21,939 bases of DNA from a virus. The translations under genes and the position numbers were made by a program. Where the stretch lies: the IMG/VR virus record IMGVR_UViG_3300017771_000135, positions 1 through 21,939 of that record; one strand, 5' to 3'. Shown in pieces: positions 14,869-19,694 of the stretch. Within the stretch, counting starts at the first letter, position 1, and each line of letters starts with the position of its first letter. Under the pieces are notes generated by a model. That model did not search any database. It was given only the letters and a program-made list of their open reading frames with translations, and was not told the origin of the DNA.

Positions 14869-14881
14869 ACAATGTCATTGT
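14869..14881. promoter_or_regulatory. 13-bp palindrome just downstream of the leftward start
   Basis: ACAATG-T-CATTGT is an exact inverted repeat about 17 bp downstream of the -10 box of the leftward promoter, a position where a bound repressor would block initiation or early elongation. A related TTACATTGTAA lies at 14821-14831. Confidence 0.45.
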
Positions 14882-14897
14882 AGTCTAGTTATACATA

Positions 14898-14926
14898 ATT
14901 ATACCAGAATTAGCAGGTCGTGTCAA
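14898..14926 (-). promoter_or_regulatory. Perfect consensus sigma-70 promoter for the leftward (late) arm
   Basis: On the minus strand: TTGACA (14926-14921), 17-bp spacer, TATAAT (14903-14898), with TGG before the -10 box (extended -10). All twelve consensus bases are present. It reads toward the gene at 14660 and the whole structural/lysis arm. Confidence 0.88.
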
Positions 14927-15009
14927 TAGCTAAAATGCACCTGCCCCAAAAATACCTTATTGTTGCACAAAAAATAGGCAGATGCACAATCCTTGAGCAT
15001 ATTAATTGA

Positions 15010-15243
15010 TCACTTTCCGTTGTGGTTAACACTCCATTTTCCTGATCTGTGTGCTTCTCTGTACATAGTACGTAGGTACGGGGGTGTGGCCCATGCCCGA
15101 CGTGCTGATTTCGTGCGAAACATGCCACCGCCAGCCAAAAAATGATAGTTTGGCGTTGCTGCAGCGAGATTGTCACACCTGTGACAGATTAAGCGCCTGA
15201 TATCGTTGCGTAATTCAGATTGCGGCAAGGAATATGTCATCAC
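15010..15243 (-). CDS. Doubtful small ORF containing an operator
   Basis: This 77-codon ORF in the control region includes LICHRCDN, encoded by the operator at 15171-15186. The surrounding text (LICHRCDNLAAATPNYHFLA) vaguely resembles the CH-CDNP-C--P-HLF-G core of HNH nucleases, so a decayed HNH gene is conceivable. There is no good ribosome site and no promoter close by. It may simply be non-coding. Confidence 0.25.
   Translation of the reverse strand: MMTYSLPQSELRNDIRRLICHRCDNLAAATPNYHFLAGGGMFRTKSARRAWATPPYLRTMYREAHRSGKWSVNHNGK
15171..15186. promoter_or_regulatory. 16-bp palindromic operator, copy 1
   Basis: TGTCACACCTGTGACA, 7-bp arms around a CC centre. It is the leftmost exact copy of the family and is isolated in the control region about 245 bp to the right of the leftward -35 box. 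Confidence 0.8.
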
Positions 15244-15320
15244 TTGCCCCAGCTTGTTCGTGTTTTAGCACGTGAATACACCCCACCCCGTGCGTTGCAA
15301 GGTAGGAGTACCCCCTAGCC

Positions 15321-15373
15321 GTACACATGCATGATAGAAATGATAGTTGTACGATAGTACACATGATAGAAGT
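15321..15373 (+). repeat. Short direct repeats before the operator array
   Basis: GTACACATG followed by ATGATAGAA occurs at 15321-15339, and the shorter version GTACACATGATAGAA at 15358-15372, with a further TGATAG/CGATAG between. They directly precede the operator array and could be part of the same regulatory or replication element. Confidence 0.5.
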
Positions 15374-15430
15374 GTCAGAATTTTGACAGGGTGTCGGGAT
15401 ATTGACAGCACAAGTGTCAAATTGATGACA
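15373..15430. promoter_or_regulatory. Array of three degenerate operators
   Basis: Three 16-bp elements keep the outer half-sites: TGTCAGAATTTTGACA (15373-15388), TGTCGGGATATTGACA (15392-15407) and TGTCAAATTGATGACA (15415-15430). With the exact copy at 15439 the start-to-start spacings are 19, 23 and 24 bp, about two helical turns. This suits cooperative binding on one DNA face. Confidence 0.7.
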
Positions 15431-15438
15431 CCAAAAAG

Positions 15439-15454
15439 TGTCACACGTGTGACA
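15439..15454. promoter_or_regulatory. 16-bp palindromic operator, copy 2
   Basis: TGTCACACGTGTGACA is a perfect palindrome. It lies 7 bp upstream of the -35 box of the promoter for the 181-aa gene and is the promoter-proximal member of the four-site array. Confidence 0.85.
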
Positions 15455-15461
15455 TTCCTAT

Positions 15462-15490
15462 TTGCATTCAGTCGTTTTTTCAGGCAATAT
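15462..15490 (+). promoter_or_regulatory. Probable promoter of the 181-aa gene
   Basis: TTGCAT (15462-15467), 17-bp spacer, CAATAT (15485-15490); an overlapping TATAAA at 15488-15493 is an alternative -10. It is followed by a leader of about 40 nt with a GTCGC/GCGAC inverted repeat and the site AAGGGA before the ATG. Confidence 0.55.
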
Positions 15491-15540
15491 AAAGACAGTC
15501 GCAATGACGCGACGGACACCAACCCGAAGGGAAAATCAAA

Positions 15541-16086
15541 ATGTCTGTTATCGTAAAAATCATCAAAGCCGAAGCCACCGCCGAAAAGAACGCAACAAAG
15601 CGTTTAGTTGAAAATCACGCCGATATCCTAATGGAAGCCGCCGCCATTGCCGATATCCGCGCCGCATATCGCGGCAAGGATTTTGCCGCCGCAATGAAAG
15701 CGCAAGGTTATGGCAATCTTGGAGAGCGTGATCAGCGCAACAGTCTTGCCGCCGTGCTTTGGATTGCCAGCGACGAAGGCACCAAAGCGTTTCACGATTG
15801 GGCGATGGATGATGGCCGCGCCAATTGTTCAACCTTGCGCGGCATCAAAAAAGCCGCCACCCCAACAGCTACACGTGCCGCGCGTCCGTCTGAAGGTGGC
15901 GAAGGTGAGGAAGCCGAAGCGGTGGACACTGCAGACAAAGCGCCGCGCACCGCCGCCGATATCCTGAAAAATGCTTTCGACCAGTGCCGCGCCGCCGGTA
16001 TCAGCCCGGAGCAGTTTCTGGAATTTGTGATCAGCGCCGAAGGTGCAAAAGTGGCCGACAAGGCAATCGACAAAGCCGCCGCCTAA
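15541..16086 (+). CDS. First rightward gene: Ala-rich 181-aa protein of unknown function
   Basis: This protein has an N-terminal helical domain (KNATKRLVENHADILMEAAA; DFAAAMKAQGYGNLGERDQR, then NSLAAVLWIASDEG), an acidic Thr/Pro/Glu linker (about residues 110-140) and a C-terminal helix pair (ADILKNAFDQCRAAGISPEQ). No family recognised. The gene uses GCC, CGC and GAA heavily and is much richer in G+C than its neighbours, suggesting a different history or selection for high expression. It stands alone: operator array and promoter upstream, operator and strong terminator right after the stop. That layout suits an abundant first-expressed protein, such as a DNA-binding or host take-over factor, but this is inference. 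Confidence 0.85.
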   Translation: MSVIVKIIKAEATAEKNATKRLVENHADILMEAAAIADIRAAYRGKDFAAAMKAQGYGNLGERDQRNSLAAVLWIASDEGTKAFHDWAMDDGRANCSTLRGIKKAATPTATRAARPSEGGEGEEAEAVDTADKAPRTAADILKNAFDQCRAAGISPEQFLEFVISAEGAKVADKAIDKAAA

Positions 16087-16087
16087 T

Positions 16088-16103
16088 TGTCACACGTGTG
16101 ACA
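16088..16103. promoter_or_regulatory. 16-bp palindromic operator, copy 3
   Basis: TGTCACACGTGTGACA, perfect palindrome, starts two bases after the TAA of the 181-aa gene and lies before its terminator hairpin. Confidence 0.85.
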
Positions 16104-16112
16104 CTTCACAAC

Positions 16113-16141
16113 GGGCCAGCCTTCGGGCTGGTCCTTTTTTT
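16113..16141 (+). terminator. Rho-independent terminator
   Basis: GGGCCAGCC (16113-16121), a TTCG tetraloop, and GGCTGGTCC (16126-16134), then seven T residues (16135-16141). The nine-pair stem includes one G-U. This is a textbook intrinsic terminator ending the 181-aa transcript. A second hairpin without a T-run (TCAGCC-GCT-GGCTGA, 16151-16165) follows. Confidence 0.92.
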
Positions 16142-16181
16142 GTGCCGACATCAGCCGCTGGCTGACAGGTCAGATAGTAGT

Positions 16182-16253
16182 GGGGGGTGGGGCGTGATGT
16201 GATAGATGTGGGGCATGGGGTGTGGTGTGGCACGTTTGACATAAGGTGTGGGG
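16182..16253 (+). other. G-run-rich segment upstream of a promoter
   Basis: Five runs of four or more G (16182-16187, 16189-16192, 16210-16213, 16217-16220, 16250-16253) within 72 bases, mixed with TGTGG repeats. It could form a G-quadruplex on the plus strand or simply be GT-rich spacer. Confidence 0.4.
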
Positions 16254-16264
16254 TGTGGTACCTT
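16236..16264 (+). promoter_or_regulatory. Rightward promoter A
   Basis: TTGACA (16236-16241), 17-bp spacer ending TGTGG, TACCTT (16259-16264). It shares CACGTTTGACATAAGG and the TGTGGTA junction with promoter B at 17236-17264. The operator at 16303 would lie about 30 bp into the transcript. Confidence 0.7.
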
Positions 16265-16302
16265 TAAGGACAATCTGAATTACAGAGTTTTTTCAACCCG
16301 AC

Positions 16303-16318
16303 TGTCACACCTGTGACA
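16303..16318. promoter_or_regulatory. 16-bp palindromic operator, copy 4
   Basis: TGTCACACCTGTGACA lies downstream of promoter A and 21 bp before the ATG at 16340, a roadblock-type position. Confidence 0.85.
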
Positions 16319-16339
16319 CGTTCAATAAGGACAAGAAAC

Positions 16340-16558
16340 ATGAAAGAACAGTTTTACATCTTCGCCGACAACAATCTGGTCGAGGTCACTTGCTCACTGG
16401 CTCGTGCCACCGACGTTTCCAAGGCACTACGTGAGCGTCACGGCAGCTTCCTTGCTGGCAAGATTGTTGTTAAATCCTACATGGTGGATGTCTCTGCGGT
16501 GCAAGCCGCTTCAGATCGTTATGACGAATTGAGGAGCGAAAACAATGAAAGCATTTGA
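16340..16558 (+). CDS. 72-aa hypothetical protein
   Basis: MKEQFYIFADNNLVEVTCSL... looks like a small mixed alpha/beta protein with a strand-rich N-terminus and a helical, acidic C-terminus (AASDRYDELRSENNESI). I chose ATG 16340, preceded by AAGGACAAG; an earlier in-frame start overlaps the operator and is unlikely. First gene of a four-gene chain with overlapping stops and starts. No family recognised. Confidence 0.7.
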   Translation: MKEQFYIFADNNLVEVTCSLARATDVSKALRERHGSFLAGKIVVKSYMVDVSAVQAASDRYDELRSENNESI

Positions 16559-16832
16559 GAATGACCGCATCGTGCCTATTGCCAGCGCACGGCTGCGTTC
16601 TGCCGGTACATGTGAGCGAGTCGCTGCGCATGAGCAGAACCTGCGTGATCGCAAGCTGTATCCGTCGCTGGATCAGGGTGTGATGATGTCTGCCCAAAAC
16701 TTCAAGGCATATGCCGAAGCCAAGCAGGACGAATGGCGCAGGTCATGGTTGTATCGTGCGCAGCAACGTCTGGCAGATATGCGCCGCAAAAAAAGTGTCA
16801 CACCTGTGACAAACATTGAGGAGTGGAAATGA
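16545..16832 (+). CDS. 95-aa hypothetical protein with an operator in its 3' end
   Basis: This basic, helical protein (CERVAAHEQNLRDRKLYPSL; QNFKAYAEAKQDEWRRSWLY; RAQQRLADMRRKK) starts 14 nt before the previous stop with GAGGAG upstream. Its C-terminus SVTPVTNIEEWK is encoded in part by the operator copy at 16796-16811, so these residues are probably dictated by DNA binding rather than protein function. The 'AY-EAKQDEWRRSWLYRAQQ' region suggests a charged helix. No family recognised. Confidence 0.7.
   Translation: MKAFENDRIVPIASARLRSAGTCERVAAHEQNLRDRKLYPSLDQGVMMSAQNFKAYAEAKQDEWRRSWLYRAQQRLADMRRKKSVTPVTNIEEWK
16796..16811. promoter_or_regulatory. 16-bp palindromic operator, copy 5 (inside a coding sequence)
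   Basis: TGTCACACCTGTGACA lies within the last codons of the 95-aa gene and 17 bp before the ATG at 16829. Confidence 0.8.
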
Positions 16833-17017
16833 TGATTACTTTTGGTTTGAAGGTATGTGTGGTGCTGGCCTATTGGGCTTTGGCTTGCCACCTGTTCTTT
16901 ACAGAGACGACTGACCCTAAGTTTATCTATGGTGTGTTGTCTATGTCTGAGGCAATCGGGTTTATCTTCATTGCCTTTGGGATGTTCGTTCTATTTACTA
17001 TGGGGTGGAAAAGATGA
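16829..17017 (+). CDS. Small two-helix membrane protein
   Basis: This 62-residue protein has two hydrophobic segments, residues about 3-22 (ITFGLKVCVVLAYWALACHL) and 39-60 (EAIGFIFIAFGMFVLFTMGW), with a short polar loop. The ATG at 16829 overlaps the upstream stop (ATGA) and has GAGGAG five bases upstream. A GTG six bases earlier is less likely. It could be an early inner-membrane modifier, but nothing indicates its role. Confidence 0.7.
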   Translation: MMITFGLKVCVVLAYWALACHLFFTETTDPKFIYGVLSMSEAIGFIFIAFGMFVLFTMGWKR

Positions 17018-17244
17018 CTGATAACAATGCAAAGCTACGCATGTCTGTCTATGAAGAACACAAGCTGGATTGCGCTGGATGTTGTGAGCCGTTGGATTGG
17101 CACACGTTCAAGATTCACGTGTGGCGTATTGCCGAAGGGGATTGGGCCGATGCGTTTCTACTGGCTGGTCGCATCGCTAGTGGCGAGACAACACTGCTCA
17201 AAGCAGCGAAAGAAAAGTATCAAGCGGAATCACGTTTGACATAA
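17014..17244 (+). CDS. 76-aa Cys-containing hypothetical protein
   Basis: The sequence MTDNNAKLRMSVYEEHKLDC continues into AGCCEPLDWHTFKIHVWRIA and ends with a basic helix. The DCAGCC cluster may bind metal, although a fourth ligand is not obvious. It starts with an ATGA overlap and its stop codon lies inside the -35 region of promoter B. No family recognised. Confidence 0.65.
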   Translation: MTDNNAKLRMSVYEEHKLDCAGCCEPLDWHTFKIHVWRIAEGDWADAFLLAGRIASGETTLLKAAKEKYQAESRLT

Positions 17245-17264
17245 GGGATTGTGTGTGGTAATGT
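17236..17264 (+). promoter_or_regulatory. Rightward promoter B
   Basis: TTGACA (17236-17241), 17-bp spacer ending GTGTGG, TAATGT (17259-17264). It has the same geometry and flanks (CACGTTTGACATAAGG) as promoter A. It drives the 86-aa gene. Confidence 0.75.
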
Positions 17265-17308
17265 CTATGCACAATGTAAATGGCAACTTGGAAAAAGGAG
17301 ATGTAGCC

Positions 17309-17569
17309 ATGTTTATCAAAGTAAAAGCTATCAACATCATCAACGCTATCGCTGGCCGCAAGCCGACCATTGATCGCACCAACCTGTATTCCTACAACCG
17401 CCTTGGCAAATACTATGTCGGCCCTACGCAAAACAAAAAGGGTACGCCTAGCCAGTTTTTGCAGGTGAATGATGGGTATCATGTACGGTACTACCAGAAT
17501 CCGTTTTGGAATCTGTACCGCATCGTGTCCAAGAATGGCAATGACTTTGTTGTCCATGAGGCACGGTAG
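17309..17569 (+). CDS. 86-aa basic hypothetical protein
   Basis: MFIKVKAINIINAIAGRKPT..., strand-rich and aromatic (NLYSYNRLGKYYVGPTQNKK; DGYHVRYYQNPFWNLYRIVS), suggesting a compact beta-barrel such as an SH3-like fold. The ATG at 17309 has AGGAG eight bases upstream. A longer frame back to 17249 has no ribosome site and overlaps the promoter. Transcribed from promoter B. No family recognised. Confidence 0.7.
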   Translation: MFIKVKAINIINAIAGRKPTIDRTNLYSYNRLGKYYVGPTQNKKGTPSQFLQVNDGYHVRYYQNPFWNLYRIVSKNGNDFVVHEAR

Positions 17570-17571
17570 AC

Positions 17572-17587
17572 TGTCACAGGTGTGACA
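17572..17587. promoter_or_regulatory. 16-bp palindromic operator, copy 6
   Basis: TGTCACAGGTGTGACA begins three bases after the stop of the 86-aa gene and 53 bp upstream of the next ATG (the reverse complement of the CC form). Confidence 0.85.
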
Positions 17588-17591
17588 CTTC

Positions 17592-17617
17592 GGGGTGGTG
17601 CAATGTCGTGCCACCCC
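17592..17617 (+). other. GC-rich hairpin in the leader of the 273-aa gene
   Basis: GGGGTGG (17592-17598) pairs with CCACCCC (17611-17617) over a 12-nt loop. No T-run follows, so it is not a standard terminator; an attenuator or mRNA-stability element is possible. Confidence 0.4.
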
Positions 17618-17640
17618 CAACCCCAACAAGTGAGGCCACT

Positions 17641-18462
17641 ATGATTATCTATGACCTGTCCAAAGTCCCTGCTGACGTTGTTGCACAAATCTACGCCAGC
17701 GAGAAATTCACCAAGTGGTTCAGCGAGTTCCCGACAAAGCTGCTGAACATTGACAACCCCAAGACTGTAAAGGGTGAGAAGTATGGTGTCCGCACGGCTG
17801 TCCTGTACCTGTCACCAGCCAAGAAGTCCGGTGTCAATCTGTGTGCCATGTCTCACATCGCCAAGTGCGAGGGGCCATGCTTGGATGAGGCAGGGCGTGG
17901 TGCTATGTCATCTGTCCAGATGTCACGCCTACGCAAGACGCTGTTCATGTTGCAATACTGGGATGATTTCAAGTCCATGCTTCTGACTGAGGTTCTGATC
18001 CATGCCAAGTATTGCGCCAAGCATGGTTACTTCAACGACGATCATGATTGGGTTGACAGTCCTTTGCGTTGCGCTGTCCGTCTCAATGGTACGACAGACA
18101 TTCGCTGGGAGAACAAGCTGTGGGATGCAATGGTATCGCTTCATCGTGAGCATGGGGTGCAATGGTATGACTACACCAAGATTGCCAATCGCATGGTGCC
18201 TGACCTGTCAATCTACGACTTGACATTCAGCTACAGCGGTGTGCCAGAGTATCAGCGTTTTGTACAGACTGCCATTGACATGGGTATGCGTTTGGCTGTG
18301 GTGTTCCGCTATCGCACACAGATACCCAAGCATTTCATGGGCATGGATGTGGTCGATGGTGACGACAGCGACTTGCGCTTTATTGAGCCGCAGGGTGTGG
18401 TGTCCGCGCTGTATGCCAAGGGCAAGGCAGTGCATGACGACAGTGGTTTTGTAGTGGGATAA
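17641..18462 (+). CDS. Cys-rich DUF7227/Gp88-like phage protein
   Basis: This 273-residue protein carries, in order: TKLLNIDNPKTVKGEKYGVR (32-51), YLSPAKKSGVNLC (56-68), CAMSHIAKCEGPC (68-80) with Cys 68, 76 and 80, LDEAGRGAMSSVQMSRLRKT (81-100), RLNGTTDIRWE (147-157), YDYTK (176-180), LTFSYSG (194-200), and at the end EPQGVVSALYAKGKAVHDDS plus GFVVG. I recall this order (GVN-C, C---C, AGRG, LNG-SD-, YDYTK, DGD-D-RF, K-SGFV) from a phage family of unknown function annotated DUF7227 or Gp88-like; the Cys set suggests a metal or Fe-S site. The ATG at 17641 has GTGAGG upstream. The function is unproven. Confidence 0.8.
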   Translation: MIIYDLSKVPADVVAQIYASEKFTKWFSEFPTKLLNIDNPKTVKGEKYGVRTAVLYLSPAKKSGVNLCAMSHIAKCEGPCLDEAGRGAMSSVQMSRLRKTLFMLQYWDDFKSMLLTEVLIHAKYCAKHGYFNDDHDWVDSPLRCAVRLNGTTDIRWENKLWDAMVSLHREHGVQWYDYTKIANRMVPDLSIYDLTFSYSGVPEYQRFVQTAIDMGMRLAVVFRYRTQIPKHFMGMDVVDGDDSDLRFIEPQGVVSALYAKGKAVHDDSGFVVG

Positions 18463-18463
18463 G

Positions 18464-18479
18464 TGTCACACCTGTGACA
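18464..18479. promoter_or_regulatory. 16-bp palindromic operator, copy 7
   Basis: TGTCACACCTGTGACA starts two bases after the upstream stop and its right end touches the ribosome site (AAAGGAG) of the next gene, 12 bp from the ATG. Confidence 0.85.
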
Positions 18480-18491
18480 AAGGAGAACGCC

Positions 18492-18650
18492 ATGAAGATC
18501 AGACCTGTAAATCCTGTAGCACGGGCGTTAGCACAGAACCGTCGTCGTGCGCAGGTAGTGCCACCCAAGAAGGGCAAGGGTTCGTATAACAGAGAGAAGG
18601 AGAAGACGAATGCACGGAAACATGAATCAGGTGAAACGTCTGGCTCATAA
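18492..18650 (+). CDS. 52-aa basic peptide
   Basis: MKIRPVNPVARALAQNRRRA..., with Arg/Lys-rich middle (QVVPPKKGKGSYNREKEKTN) and a polar tail. AGGAG lies just upstream of the ATG. It overlaps the next basic ORF by 41 nt in another frame. Probably unstructured; a nucleic-acid-binding or inhibitory peptide is conceivable. No family recognised. Confidence 0.6.
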   Translation: MKIRPVNPVARALAQNRRRAQVVPPKKGKGSYNREKEKTNARKHESGETSGS

Positions 18651-18777
18651 GCAGCCAGCCAAGCGGCGCGATAAGCCGTGGAAGATTGCACGTGCGGCCC
18701 AGCGTCGTGACAAGCAATACCGGCAGAACGCCACCTTTGCGGATGGCAGTGGTAGGTCACGGCTCAAGAGTGCTTAA
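18610..18777 (+). CDS. 55-aa basic peptide overlapping the previous gene
   Basis: MHGNMNQVKRLAHKQPAKRR, then DKPWKIARAAQRRDKQYRQN and a polar tail. AAGGAGA lies upstream, inside the preceding gene, and the ATG falls 41 nt before that gene's stop. Very rich in Arg and Lys. No family recognised, but the good ribosome site supports translation. Confidence 0.6.
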   Translation: MHGNMNQVKRLAHKQPAKRRDKPWKIARAAQRRDKQYRQNATFADGSGRSRLKSA

Positions 18778-18779
18778 CC

Positions 18780-18794
18780 GTCGCAACTTGCGAC
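18780..18794. promoter_or_regulatory. Possible variant operator
   Basis: GTCGCAACTTGCGAC is an inverted repeat with one central base. It sits two bases after a stop and just before the HNH gene, the same position as the exact operators, but its arms (GTCGCA/TGCGAC) and spacer differ from them. Confidence 0.35.
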
Positions 18795-18809
18795 ACTAGG
18801 GAGTAAACA

Positions 18810-19274
18810 ATGGAATACACACCGGCAGACTACAACGTCACCATTCATCGTGGCTTTGTGCGTGAAGATGGCATGAAGCTGTGGGGCATTCGACGTTACA
18901 AAGGTCAAGAAATTCTTGATTGGCGTGACCAGAAAACCTACGCACGTGATGAGGCAGCCAAAGACAAGGCGAGGGATGCGAGACACAATCTGCATCGCTC
19001 CAAGGTTGCCGCAATCAAAGTGGAGCGAGGGTGTGAATGCTGTGGACTGACACACAAACATTGGAAGAAGATGGGACGTAAGTTCTCCAGTGGATTTCAC
19101 TGCTACTTGCAGTTTGATCACATTGATCCTGAGAGTAAAGCGCACAACGTCTGCGACATGATGGGCCGTGCATGGAAAGCCATACAGGCAGAGATTGACA
19201 AGTGCAGGGTAGTGTGCTTCAAATGTCACGTCGGACACACGGCAGAGCAACGTAAAAGAGGAGAGATACAGTGA
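18810..19274 (+). CDS. HNH endonuclease-like protein
   Basis: This 154-residue protein has a strand-rich N-terminal part (about residues 8-45), a charged helix, and a C-terminal HNH zinc module: GCECCG (residues 74-79), FDHIDP (102-107) and the closing KCRVVCFKCH (131-140). The D-H of FDHIDP and the CH of FKCH supply the catalytic histidines and metal ligands typical of the ββα-metal fold; Cys 75/78 and 136/139 probably form the structural zinc site. HNH enzymes in phages act as homing, restriction or packaging-linked nucleases. Here it sits in the early arm, not next to terminase, so a homing or host-DNA role is more likely. The GGGAG upstream supports the ATG at 18810. Confidence 0.85.
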   Translation: MEYTPADYNVTIHRGFVREDGMKLWGIRRYKGQEILDWRDQKTYARDEAAKDKARDARHNLHRSKVAAIKVERGCECCGLTHKHWKKMGRKFSSGFHCYLQFDHIDPESKAHNVCDMMGRAWKAIQAEIDKCRVVCFKCHVGHTAEQRKRGEIQ

Positions 19275-19552
19275 GTAACATCTGGAAACTTGTAATGGAC
19301 TGGCGGTACAACCCGCTGTCCCACATACCCGACATGAACACACGGCACATGGTGATGCAGGTGCTGGCATGGATGTGGTGTATCATCTTCAGTATGTCGA
19401 TGGGCAGCATCGTGGTGTTTGGTATCAGTGCGCTTGCTCATGCCCTGCTGATTGCGGGCATCTTCATCACGGCAGGTGTGTTTGAAACAGCCAAGCGTAG
19501 GCCGCAGTATTTCGGTGGGCTTGGCAGAGGCAATGGAGGTGAGCATGATTAA
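19271..19552 (+). CDS. Small membrane protein, GTG start
   Basis: This 93-residue protein has two hydrophobic segments (about 30-48 and 50-71: VLAWMWCIIFSMSMGSIVVF; GISALAHALLIAGIFITAGV) and a Gly-rich tail (FGGLGRGNGGEHD). It starts with GTG at 19271 overlapping the HNH stop (GTGA), with AGAGGAGA upstream. No family recognised; an inner-membrane location is likely. Confidence 0.7.
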   Translation: MSNIWKLVMDWRYNPLSHIPDMNTRHMVMQVLAWMWCIIFSMSMGSIVVFGISALAHALLIAGIFITAGVFETAKRRPQYFGGLGRGNGGEHD

Positions 19553-19694
19553 GACAATCCTCACATGCTGGATGGAGACAGACCCAGCCAAAGACCCATT
19601 CATGGACAACGTGGTGCGCCTTGCCTGTATGGCTTGCATTGCATGGATGTTGTTCCACGCCTTCAACGGAATTATGGAAAGGATATATTGCTGA
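19545..19694 (+). CDS. 49-aa membrane-associated peptide
   Basis: MIKTILTCWMETDPAKDPFM followed by a hydrophobic helix DNVVRLACMACIAWMLFHAF and a short tail NGIMERIYC. The ATG at 19545 overlaps the upstream stop by 8 nt and has GGAGG before it. The stop overlaps the next ATG (TGATG). Probably a single-pass membrane peptide. Confidence 0.65.
   Translation: MIKTILTCWMETDPAKDPFMDNVVRLACMACIAWMLFHAFNGIMERIYC

Larger units (their letters stand above)
14661..15540. other. Divergent control region between the two arms
   Basis: About 880 bp hold no convincing gene. From left to right: a leader of about 230 nt for the leftward operon with AT-rich palindromes; a perfect leftward sigma-70 promoter (14898-14926); a stretch with only one weak ORF (15010-15243); one exact 16-bp operator (15171-15186); short direct repeats (15321-15373); a four-site operator array (15373-15454); and the promoter and leader of the first rightward gene. 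Two minus-strand ORFs (14910-15176 and 15265-15522) look like noise. Confidence 0.8.

Noticed and set aside
14910-15176. 88-aa minus-strand ORF in the control region
   Set aside because: It overlaps the consensus leftward promoter and has no ribosome site or recognisable protein features.
15265-15522. 85-aa minus-strand ORF over the operator array
   Set aside because: It covers the operator array and promoter; codons and residues look random.
18774-19370. 198-aa minus-strand ORF opposite the HNH gene
   Set aside because: It is antisense to a recognisable HNH gene, Cys/Leu/Val-rich without motifs and has no ribosome site.
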